NCBI GenBank assembly: GCA_037953745.1
Contig: JBAKBP010001392.1
Location: 124,001-188,000 of the forward strand
Length of the DNA stretch: 64,000 bases
DNA from: Lithodes maja
Taxonomy: Eukaryota > Arthropoda > Malacostraca > Decapoda > Lithodidae
Direction: 5' to 3'
The position numbers were made by a program, and so were the translations under genes. The first letter of the stretch is position 1; every line of letters begins with the position of its first letter. The notes under the pieces were generated by a model. The model had not been told where the DNA came from, searched no databases, and was given only the letters and a program-made list of their open reading frames with translations. Below are positions 10,926-20,531 of this stretch, one piece after another.

Positions 10926-12002
10926 AGCGGACCTATTACCTGTGAGAGGGACAACCCGAGCCAGTTTAGTAAAGGACTTACAGGATTGACCACTCAATTT
11001 AGGATCCGTCCGACTCCGAGGCCCTCTGTGTATCTTGTTAGCACTATTTTTCTACAGTGGTGTTCGGCTAATCCATCCACTAACCTGCCTTACCCTTAGG
11101 TAAGCAGTACGGATTTGTATCAGGTTTACTCCCCTAGACAGGTTGCCAACCAAGGCTGACGAGTCCCATCCACCCGGATTTGTATAAGGTTGTCTCCCCT
11201 AGATGAGTTGCCGACCAAGGCTAACGAGTCCCATCCACCCATGAAATGGGTCAAAATGGGGCTGAAATGAAATGAGTATTTACCCATTATCCAACAATCT
11301 AAAAACACGCCCCCCACTAGTGGGGAGGGCTATGAAGTTCAGGGAAAATGAGGGGTTAAAAGCGTAAAAATACAATAATACAGCGTTTTGTATCAAAACT
11401 TGGCTCGGGTTTTCCCAAATTGCAAACCCATAAAACCCAATTTTGTGAATACCCGAGCCAACTTTTGACGAAAGCGGGCTCGGATTTCACGGGGTGGGGT
11501 GGGTAGCCTAATATCTTAAGTTATAAAAATAGTCAACTTTGGGAAGACATTAGCCTAACCTAACAACCTTACCTAACCTATCCTAGTATTATGGGTGGGT
11601 GCTGCGATAATATTCAAGGACAATAGTGCGACGTTATGAGAAACAATTTATTAGGGAAAATAGGCACCAATAGATTCGTCATATTTTTCTCCATATAGTC
11701 TGCATGGAGGATTTTCATTATAAACAAATTGAAAAATACCCACTTCACAGACAAATACAACAAAAATCTAAGTCAAAGCGGGGGTGTGGGGGCGGCAGCC
11801 CCCACCTATAACACTAGGTTAGGGTAGGTAAGGTTGTTAGGTTAGGCTAATGTCCTTTCAACGGGGTATAGGCTAGTAAACACTAGGATTACCTATACCT
11901 GGCCAGAGGTAAGAAGAAGAAGAGTCCTGCAGTAGTCTCCTTGAATGTTACCGGTGCTGCCGCCCCCAGGGCCCACACCCCCACTGGTTGGGTTAGGCTA
12001 TT

Positions 12003-12560
12003 ATTATTAGCCTATTATTAGGGCGGGTGCCCAACCCCGAAAGGAGTTGAAATAGGGGAGCTATCCCCCCGCCAAAGGCGGCTTTCTAGGGCCTTTCCTA
12101 GCTGATGCTGAGAGGATTGGGTTCTAGTCATGTGGTGATGGGCTGGTCTATCCGAGTGAGAGCTGAGCGATCTCTGCCATACCCATAGCTTACTCTGACT
12201 GTTCCTTTTACTTATATATCTTCTAGATCTCAAGTGGCAGCGTCTTTTCCGTGGATTGACCTCCCTACTGCCAACCTAGAAGTTGGCAGGTTGGGAGCCA
12301 AAGCGTCACATTTTTCCCTTACCCCTCAACTTTCCCTTCATAATTGCTGAGGGGCACAGGGCCTTGGGTGGGGCTTTGGTTTCCCGAGCGTTTCCGCACC
12401 CTCCTCAGCTCCCTGCCTTGGAGTGGCTTCAGTCACCCGGGCTTTGTTAGTGGTAAGCAGGGAGGATTTTGTGGGGGCGCTCGTTTATGGCCTTGGCCTT
12501 GCTCGAGACCTTGGGGCTGTTCGGCCAGACAGCCTGGGGAACAACAACAACAACAAGCCT
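12003..12560 (+). other. Possible LINE 3' UTR ending in (AAC)n
   Basis: A GC-richer, non-coding stretch of about 550 bp ends in an (AAC)n run at 12540-12556 within AT-rich surroundings. Loss of coding content plus a simple-repeat tail is what a 5'-truncated LINE 3' end looks like, but no coding part remains to prove it. It could equally be unrelated DNA. Confidence 0.3.
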
Positions 12561-13631
12561 ATTATTATTTTTTGTTTTTAATGTGCTAGGCTAGGCTATT
12601 AGCCTAACCTAAACTAGTATATGGGTGGGGGCTGCCGCCCCCACACCCCCACTGGTTGGGTACTGGCTAAAAAACATTGGGTCAATTTAAAGATGATGTA
12701 ATTAAATTGCTAAAAAATAGTTTCGATTGTTTTTATGCAGTTTAGAGTTGTGTAAGGGTGTTTTGATGTGTGAAAATAGGCGTAAATGCATATTTACCCA
12801 TTAAACAACAATCTAAAAACACGTCCCTTCACTCGCGAAAAATAACTATTTGGCCATAACCGTTTGCCGTTGGATACAAAATATGTAGAGGGGGGGACAA
12901 GCCCCCCCCCCTCATCCCCCCCAAGATTTATTGAAATCGTCATATATTTAAACAGTAGGGGGCAAAAACCAAAATTTTCCCCAACGCTTCTTCTTCTTCT
13001 TCTTCTTCGCGGCGGATGTAAACAAAGCCACCCGCCTCTTGCGACGTAGGCGATATAGAGGATATTTTGTTTTTTTCAGGATCATAGGCCTAATACATTT
13101 TTACGCGCATTTAGACACATATAGGAATGAAATACATGGTATAAGAAACCTGTAGGCCACGATAAAATCGATGTATGAATTTAATTACATCATCTTTATA
13201 TTGTCCAAACATTGGGTTTTACAGTATAGCCTAGGCTACTGTATTTTAGCGTTTGTTTTTTTTTCTTCACCCTTAGCCTATAACACATTTCAGCTCTTAA
13301 TGACATATATTATAGCAATGATGTATAATGCTCTACCAGACCTATTAGGCCTAAAAATATCGATGGGCTAACTGTCGGTCCAAAACATCAGGATAACCAA
13401 AATGGGCTAGGCCTATAAAGAAACTTGGTAAATAAGGCGGCTCTAGGCCTAGCTGTCTTGAATGTTACCCCCGAATTGAACGAATTCTACATTTTACCCA
13501 AAGAATGGTGGGTCACGTGGGTGGTCTCCATATTTTCCTGGTTCCCCGACATGATGATCAATATTACCTTAACAATATAAACCGTAAACACTATAACAAT
13601 AATGCTATTACACTGTACCATACACCGTTGC
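12561..13631. other. Non-coding, repeat-rich remainder
   Basis: No gene recognised. It contains the CCCCCAC/GTGGGGG-rich block near 12630, a run of C/G near 12890-12920, (CTT)n at 12988-13008, the right end of the 3.6-kb DNA element (13371-13398), and the tail of duplicated host copy 2 (13414-13470). Confidence 0.5.
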
Positions 13632-13802
13632 TTCTTCTTCTTCTGCTTGGACTCAAATGCAGGATGACACTGTCACATACAGCGTTCCAAGAAACCCTAT
13701 TATCTTCTTGTTTCTTGTTTCTGGTAAAGGGCGAAACTCGGACGTGTAGACACGCCCGCCACAGCCCTGCCTTCGCAACTGCAGTAGAGGATCCTGGGGG
13801 GC

Positions 13803-16800
13803 TCAGTGGCGGACCAATCGGCCCGTCGTCCTCAAGAAGTTGCAGAGGAGGCGAACCACTCGGGCCCGTCGAACGTCGTCTAAGCCTGCACCACCAAAGA
13901 GGACTCGCAAGTCGAGATCAGTGACACCCAGGCACCGCAGACGGCCGCACAGAGTAGTTCTGTGAGAGTGGAACCTAGGACACTCCAAAATGTAGTGGGC
14001 TATCGTCTCAGGGCGGGAGCACCAACGACACGCTGGGCGATCGGTAAGCCCCATCCGGTGGAGGTGAGCGGAGAGCGTAGTGTGTCCAATCCTGATCCTC
14101 GTCAGTGCCACATCCAGGTCGCGGTGAGGGTGCCTGGCCCAGGGTTGGGGTTCCGCGTCTGTCCTGTAGGAGCCGATAGTAGTAGCTGCCAATGCGGGAC
14201 GCAGGTCTGCATTCCAGCGGGCAAGGCAGACTGTCCTAACCCGGGCAATGTGGGTCCGTAAGTCCTCTTCCAGATGTTCGACCGGTGCCAGAGTGTGAGC
14301 CATGTCCGCAGCCATGTCAGCCACGACATTCCCCCTGATGTCAGAGTGGGACGGGATCCATTGGATAACAATCCTCCAACCATTGTCAGTGAGCCGCAGG
14401 AGAGAGGACTGGATCCTGTAGGCAAGGGCTGTTGCAGAAAGCGGGCGAACTGACAGGAGGAGATGCACAGCAGACCGGGAATCCGTGTAGATGACCACGT
14501 TCTGAGGCGGGAGGCTCAAGTCGATAAAGAGGAGGGCCCGGTAGATGGCGTACAACTCTGCTGCTAGGATAGGGTGATAGCCCAGCAACCTCCACGTCTG
14601 ACACAAGGACAAATCTTCGTAGAAAGCTGCTGCAGTGGAAGAGGCCGGCGGCTTGAACGACCCATCAGTGAAGATGCGGAAGAAACCCAGGTAGTTCGTC
14701 GCGTCCAGTTCCTGAAAGTAGAACTTGGCCACTACCACATCCCTCGACTTTTTGAAACCCCGACTGAACGATGCTTTGAGATGAGATGAGAGCGAAGTCC
14801 ACGGTGGCACCGGGGAGACCGGCGGGACTGGAGCACGCTGAGGGGGGGCCATGTTGAGACGTTGGTAATGCTGTAGGCCGCGGACCAGGAACGGGTGTCG
14901 GCGCTTCACAGGCCACCGAGGAACATTGATGGGCACTCCCGCCGTGGAATGGAGGCGGCACAGGGCGTGTTGTACCGGGAGCCGAGCAACCCTGGACATC
15001 CATCTGCAATCGGCCATCACACGGTCCCAATGCAAGGGCAGGACTCCAGACTCCGCTTCCAGAGACACTATTGGGGAGGAGCAGAGAGCCCCCAGCGCTA
15101 TGCGAATGGCCGCATTGTGGATAGTGTCAAGGCGGCGCAGTACCGACTTTGAAGCAGACCCATATACCGTACAACCATACCTCAGCTTGCTGCGTATGTA
15201 GACTTCATAGAATCACAGGAGGACATCGCGAGAAGCACCCCATTTGGAACCAGCGATGCACTTCATAAGATTAAGTCTCTTCATACAGGAAGTCCGTAAG
15301 TAATCGATATGGTCCTTCCATGTGAGGATGGGGCCATCCAAGTGCATCCCCAAAAAGACATGTCTGGTGCGGAAGGGCAGGGGCTCACCATGCATCAACA
15401 CCGTCGGCACACCCGGTAGACCTGTCTTCTGCGTAAAGCACATCAATGCGCTCTTCCTGGAGTTCAATGCCATCCCCCAATCAGATGCCCAAGAGAGGAA
15501 ACCATCCACTGCAGCCTGAAGACGTGACTGAGCTAGGGGGAGGGAGTCCGCAGCACATGCGATGGTGATATCGTCTGCATAGACCATGACTGTCACATCA
15601 GCCAACTGGGGGAAGTCGGATAGCAGTGCATTGTATAACGGAGGGCTTAGACCAGAACCTTGCGGCACACCACATTGAGTGGGGACCGGCCTGGACTGCA
15701 CAGCCCCCACAGACACCGAGAATACCCTCCCCATCAGGAAGCTGCATAGCCAAGCAAGCACATTACCCGTGATCCCCATGCCACACAGCTTGTAGAGGAT
15801 GCCTGTATGGGACGCAGAATCAAAGGCACTCTCTATGTCTATAAATGCCACCAGCAGAACTTGCTTCCGACGGTATGTGTCGTGGATGAGGAATTCCAGC
15901 TGGAGGAGGACATCGTTCGTACCCCTACCAGGGCGAAATCCACAAAGAGCATTATTCAGTAGGCTGTGGGTCTCGAGCCACCAGATGAGGCGGGTGCAGA
16001 CCATCCTCTCCATGAGTTTCCCAACACAAGACAGTAGACTGATGCCCCTCCGAGACGACGGTAGCGATGGGTCCCTGCCTGGCTTCGGAAACGGGAGGAG
16101 CATCGCATGTTTCCAGGGGTGAGGGAAAACGCCCATTCGCCAGCTGTCGTTGTAAAGCTGGAGAAGAACCTGTTGGGCCCCCAGGGGGAGGTGGCGGAGC
16201 ATTTCATAAGCCACGTTGTCCAGTCCGACAGCCTTGCCCATGGGGAGGGATGATACCGCACGGGAGAACTCCTGGGTAGTGAAGGGGGCCGCCAACCCAC
16301 CAGGCGCTGGGGTGTCCGTATGGTGGGCAATAACAGACTCCAGAAGCACCGAAGAGGGCAAGGGCGCCGGCACGCCAAACTTACTCGTGAAGTAGGCAGC
16401 CAGACAGTCGGCTTGTGTTTGGCAGTCACTGATAAAGACCCCATCAACCGTCAGGGGGTGAGATAAGTTGACATGGCCCCTGTTCATCGTCCTCACAAAG
16501 TTCCACGCTTTGGTACAGGAGCCCACAAAGGACAAGGACGAGCAAAAGGCGGACCAGGCGAGTCTCTTCGCGCCAACAAAACCTTAGTACAGCAGGCATC
16601 CGCCTTCCTGTAGGCCAATTTCTTTACTGTGCAGGGGCGGTGCCTCCATGCTCTCCAAGCACGGCGGCGATCCAGGACAGCCTCCCTACACCTCTGTGAC
16701 CACCAAGGTACAACAGGCCCCGTATACCCCCCTGGTCGTGACATCCGGAACGCCTTCTGACCCGCAGTCACCAACGCCTCAGAGACAGTTGTCGCAGTTA

Positions 16801-17599
16801 ACCCAATACCAGTAGCAGATGACGAGGAATCCCCAGAGAAGACAGGATCGAACTTTGACCAGCGCTCCTCCTCAAACTTCCAACGTGGGCGTGCCGGCTG
16901 AGAGTTACGGACCTGTACACCATGAAGCGAGACCTGCACCGGAAGATGGTCGCTGCCCATGTAAGGTCCGGTAGACACAAACGCACCAGAGAAGGACCCG
17001 GTCCCAAAGCAGAGGTCCAATGTAGAGTGGGCGGCTGTGTGTGGATCAATCCGGGTGGGGAGGCCCGGCGGCGTCAGGAGGGTGAGGGCAGGGCTTTCCA
17101 GGAGGACGTCAAACAGGGAATTACCTGTAGAGTTGTGTGAAGTACGAGGGAGGCCTGGTTCCCAGTAATGATGGTGTGCGTTGAAGTCGCCGAGGATGAC
17201 ATATGGCGGAGGGAGTTGGCTGATGTAGTGCCGAAATTCTTCCTTCGTGACACTCTTGCAGGGGTTATAGCACAAAAGGAAGGTGACCCACCCGTTATCA
17301 ACCGCCACCCTCATCGCCAAGACCTCCAAAAACCCATTATCATAATTCTGGAGACGAAGAGGCGTAGAGGGGATCGCAGCCTTAATAAACAACACCAGTC
17401 CTCCCCCACGCCCATTTCTGTCTGCACGCGTAGAAATGTAGCCAGGGAGACGAACCGACAAGGAAGGAGTAAGCCAAGTCTCACAGACCCCAACAACTGC
17501 CGGCGATACTCGAGAGATCGTCATACGGAAATCCTGCGTCTTGCGTAACAAAGAACGGGCATTCCAAAAGAAGAGCTGGGTCAGGGAGGAAGGCGCCAT
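13803..17599 (-). pseudogene. LINE ORF2: endonuclease-RT-RNase H, one frameshift and one stop
   Basis: Would encode the enzyme that nicks target DNA and copies LINE RNA. Endonuclease: 17599 to about 16580, with LFFWNARSLL near the start, CETWLT, ILGDFNAHH and SDHLPVQV. A one-base frame change near 16580 leads into the RT, with VGLDNVAYEML, CVGKLMERM, AFIDIESAFD, GVPQGSGLSPPLY and the catalytic VYADD. The RT frame meets TGA at 15213-15215 and continues in the same phase into RNase H (FTDGSF, AELYAIYRAL, YTDSRSA, GNVVADMAA), then a CCHC motif (CRWCSRPETIAHYILEC). The TGA fits a CpG transition of CGA (Arg). The start ATG shares its A with the ORF1 stop. About 1265 codons in all, a normal size for this class. 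Confidence 0.9.
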
Positions 17600-19224
17600 C
17601 AGGATGATAATAGGAAGAACAACCTGGGAACGAGACGAATGCAGATATCCAAGAAAGGCAGGCCATTTTGAAAGAGACGAAGAAAGTCTGTGAAGAGCAG
17701 TATATAAGTGTCACCAGGTGGCCGCAGGGCAGGCGAGGGGTGCTGTATTGATGTCGGCTGCGGAGCCACAGAGGGCCCGTCCTCTACTGGAGATGTGGGG
17801 GGCTCACCCCGGTGCAGAGGGGTCCGAGTTACCGGGAGGACGATGGCAGGGGCGGTGGCGGGAGGAGAGACATCCGAGGGCCGTTGATGCAGGAGGCGAG
17901 GGCGTCGGCGTGGAGTGGAACAAGGCGAGCGATGCGGGGCCGGAGTGCTGGGGCGATGGAAAACCACATCCGCATCCGACATCGGGTGAGCAGAAACCGT
18001 TAGCCGCTCCTCATCCGTCTGAGACTCATCCCCAAGATCACCAACATCCATTTGATCCCCCAGGGCTGCATATCGATTGTCAGATGTCACCATCGCATAT
18101 GACACACCTCCAACCACAGGCCGGGACACAGGGCGGGCCATCGACGGAGAAGAGGCAGCAGGCAAAGAGTCATGAATAGGCCTAGGGGAACGCTTCAGTG
18201 GGTTGAGAAGCCGCAGCCTATCATTCACCACCAACAGGTTACATTTACCATCTCTATACTCTGCGTGGATGTCAAAGGCCTTCCGATACTCAGGGCATGC
18301 CCGAGACGTAACCCTATGCGGCCCCCCACAGAAGTAACAGGAAGGGTCATTAGTGCAGATGCTGGTATCTTCCTGCGTCATCCGATGGTAGCCACTACAG
18401 TTAGCACAGCGCACCTTATTTTTACAGGACAGTGCCCCATGAGCAAAGGCAAAACATTTATAGCACCTGAGCATCGGGAAAAAGTACTGGGACACAGGGT
18501 AGCTAACGTGTCCCAGTAGCATTTTGGCAGGGAGAGGGCCTAAAAACTGGAGCCTCACAACCGCCGACGTTGTACCACTTCCTGGTCTTTCTGTACCATC
18601 TGGCCTAGGCCTTGCCACAAGATCCGTAGGGCGTCGGGGCAAACGCTTCACACTCACAAGTTTAGTTGGCCTGCCGTGGAACACAGACAAAGACGTCATC
18701 AATTCCTCGACCGTAATGGTAGAGCACACCGGGCCAATCTTCCCCCACGTATACCTCTCATCCCCTGGGGTAATAGTTTTCCAGCACTTCACATTCCAGT
18801 CCCCAAATTTAGTCATGAGTTCAGGGGGGCTAGGCAACTTATGCACAGCTGTATCCAGAATACCAACACACAGGGCCTCTCCCCGACCCACCACATGAAC
18901 ATCACCATCCTTGACATATTTAGCAAAAGGGGAGGTATTTATTGCCGTAGTTACCTTCTGGGGAAGATCAAATATAGTAGCTTGCGGAACAGAGGAAATT
19001 AAATACGTCACCCGACGAGGAGAGGCCACCAAAGTATCAGTAGGGGCACTCGCACACAGGAACTTTTCAGATCGTCGGGCACAGTCCTGGCGTTTGTCAT
19101 CAAGGGACAGAGAAGCCGCTCTCCTCCGTTTCTGTGGCTGGCGCATATCCTCATCGCCCATTGACGGAGGGGCACCATGGGTCCTGGCCAATGACACAGC
19201 TGGTGCACACCCCCCGCAAGCCAT
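17599..19224 (-). CDS. LINE ORF1, zinc-knuckle gag-like protein
   Basis: An intact frame of 541 codons upstream of ORF2, expected to be the RNA-binding protein of the retrotransposition particle. A run of Cys/His knuckles lies at about residues 254-310: CYKCFAFAHGALSC, CANCSGYH, and CYFCGGPHRVTSRAC. The N-terminus is basic (KRRR near 32) and the C-terminus Pro/Ser-rich. The stop TGA overlaps the ORF2 ATG as TGATG, suggesting coupled termination-reinitiation. Earlier in-frame Met codons are not visible in the leader, so the start at 19224 is the simplest choice. No breaks were seen, in contrast to ORF2. Confidence 0.85.
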   Translation of the reverse strand: MACGGCAPAVSLARTHGAPPSMGDEDMRQPQKRRRAASLSLDDKRQDCARRSEKFLCASAPTDTLVASPRRVTYLISSVPQATIFDLPQKVTTAINTSPFAKYVKDGDVHVVGRGEALCVGILDTAVHKLPSPPELMTKFGDWNVKCWKTITPGDERYTWGKIGPVCSTITVEELMTSLSVFHGRPTKLVSVKRLPRRPTDLVARPRPDGTERPGSGTTSAVVRLQFLGPLPAKMLLGHVSYPVSQYFFPMLRCYKCFAFAHGALSCKNKVRCANCSGYHRMTQEDTSICTNDPSCYFCGGPHRVTSRACPEYRKAFDIHAEYRDGKCNLLVVNDRLRLLNPLKRSPRPIHDSLPAASSPSMARPVSRPVVGGVSYAMVTSDNRYAALGDQMDVGDLGDESQTDEERLTVSAHPMSDADVVFHRPSTPAPHRSPCSTPRRRPRLLHQRPSDVSPPATAPAIVLPVTRTPLHRGEPPTSPVEDGPSVAPQPTSIQHPSPALRPPGDTYILLFTDFLRLFQNGLPFLDICIRLVPRLFFLLSS

Positions 19225-19502
19225 GGCACACTTCCGGAAGGTTCACTGACGTTATTTGTCCTATAAACAGAAGAAACTTAGTCCAGAGCCGCATATCACA
19301 ACGCTCCACTGAGCTCACACCTCTGGCCAAGCTCCAAAGCTTGCCAGAGGGATACACAGGGCAGACGGAAACCACAAGGCACCCTATTATGGCATTACGT
19401 CAGTTTCAGGTCAAAGCCCTTTACTTGATTCTTGATGTAATGGTTGTGCCTATTAACCCTGTCACGATGTCTTTCAAAGCCGCAGCGGCCTAATACAGGA
19501 CC

Positions 19503-19732
19503 TACAGTATGTACGGTCGCGCTAATAAGTCATGCCCAGCTGTCATTATGTTTGGCTTGCTCTGTGCTGTATTAATGTCTGTCAGATGTTGAATAGGGTG
19601 GGTAAGTGTAGGAACATGTTTGTATATTTCACTCTATGAAGAAATGAAGCTTAGATATTGCTGATACCCATTATAGGCCTATTGATCAAAACATACTTGG
19701 TGCCGAGACATCACTTATTAGCGCGACTGTAC
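19503..19732. mobile_element. Small TIR element (mariner/Tc1-like MITE)
   Basis: GTACGGTCGCGCTAATAAGT (19511-19530) faces GTACAGTCGCGCTAATAAGT (reverse complement, 19713-19732), an inverted repeat that runs on for four more bases (ending 19534 and 19709) with two mismatches in 24. AGGACC lies outside both ends (19497-19502, 19733-19738), but a TA target also fits because both ends read TACAGT. About 230 bp and non-coding. Confidence 0.65.
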
Positions 19733-19794
19733 AGGACCATGTGAAGGGAATTTAGAAATAGAAAAAGAAATGGGAGGGGTAATTGGGTGAGAAT

Positions 19795-20283
19795 TGAAAA
19801 TGGAGAAGGGGATAAAAGAAGAGGGAAAAAGGAAATGGAGGGAAGTGGAAGAAAACAAAGCCACTATGTCATATTACAGAGAAAAAGAGAAGCCGGCTAG
19901 GGAACATTTCTATGATGGGGGGTGGGGATCAAAATTGCTGTTCAAGGTAAGGACAGAATCCCTAGAGATAAACGAAAGAACAAGGTGGAACGGGGATAGG
20001 ACCTCACTAAGCAGTGTGACCTAGGAGGAGACCCAATAGTCGAGGACATAGAACATATAATAACAAAATGTACAAAATATGAAGAGGAATGAATTAAATG
20101 AAACTATAGATCTGGGGAGATATACGAGGAACAGTGTTGGGGGACATAAGATGGGAGGAAATAACACAGAGAGAAGACAGAGGGGTAGGGGCATTATTGG
20201 GACTAACAAATGATATGGAGAAACGAGATATAGAGATGATGAATAGGACATTAGAGAAGATATGGAGAAAGATAAATGGGTAA
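19795..20283 (+). pseudogene. C-terminal fragment of a LINE RT protein
   Basis: Plus-strand coding remnant: an open frame (19794-20024) with WREVEEN, REHFYDGG and SLEINERTR, then after a frame change DIEHIITKC, the end of a Cys/His motif commonly found after the RT of LINEs. The frame is open to the stop near 20281. Purine-rich codon use resembles the LINE relic at 6205-8510, and this fragment could be the region missing from its end; that link is inference. 5'-truncated. Confidence 0.65.
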
Positions 20284-20531
20284 TGTTACAACTGAGGTTT
20301 AAATATATCAGGGCTCTTATTCATTGGACTAGTAATGGCATAAATGCTACAACGGAAAGCGCTAGATCCAACCTCTGATGTATATTCCCAGTGAACAAAG
20401 AACACAAATACTCTCCAGAGTTCTATATGCAATAATAGGTTATCAAACTCTCAATAAATGTGCGTCTACTCTAGGCTTAATGTTATGTGAAAACAGCCTA
20501 TTACTACCTATAACCGAAGGTGCTTGGTTAT
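20284..20531. other. Target DNA left of LTR element 1
   Basis: No gene recognised. The last five bases (GTTAT, 20527-20531) are the left target-site duplication of LTR element 1. The pre-insertion locus continues at 38981. Confidence 0.6.

Larger units (their letters stand above)
9764..13398. mobile_element. 3.6-kb non-autonomous DNA element with TIRs
   Basis: The left end GGTAAACCTGACTTTTTGGA and the right end (reverse complement) GGTTATCCTGATGTTTTGGA share an inverted repeat that continues CCGACAG, about 27 bp. The element interrupts copy 2 of the duplicated host segment, whose continuation resumes at 13414. The flanks AAAAATAG and AAAATGGG could be a decayed 8-bp duplication. Inside are another MITE, repeated TTGGCTCGG units, an RTE 3' end and simple repeats, but no transposase frame. 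Confidence 0.6.
13632..19400 (-). mobile_element. I-like LINE, nearly full length
   Basis: Minus-strand non-LTR retrotransposon with two overlapping ORFs (ORF1 19224-17599, ORF2 17599-13803). ORF2 order is endonuclease, RT, RNase H, C-terminal CCHC. RNase H plus a CCHC-bearing ORF1 is the layout of the I superfamily (I, Nimb, Loner and relatives); the clade is not resolved. The 3' UTR runs to about 13632, where a short (GAA)4 tract may be the tail. The 5' limit near 19400 is a guess. Defects are one frameshift and one nonsense codon in ORF2. Confidence 0.85.

Noticed and set aside
12018..12233. Small minus-strand gene in the GC-richer block
   Set aside because: No motif seen; the block looks like a non-coding 3' region.
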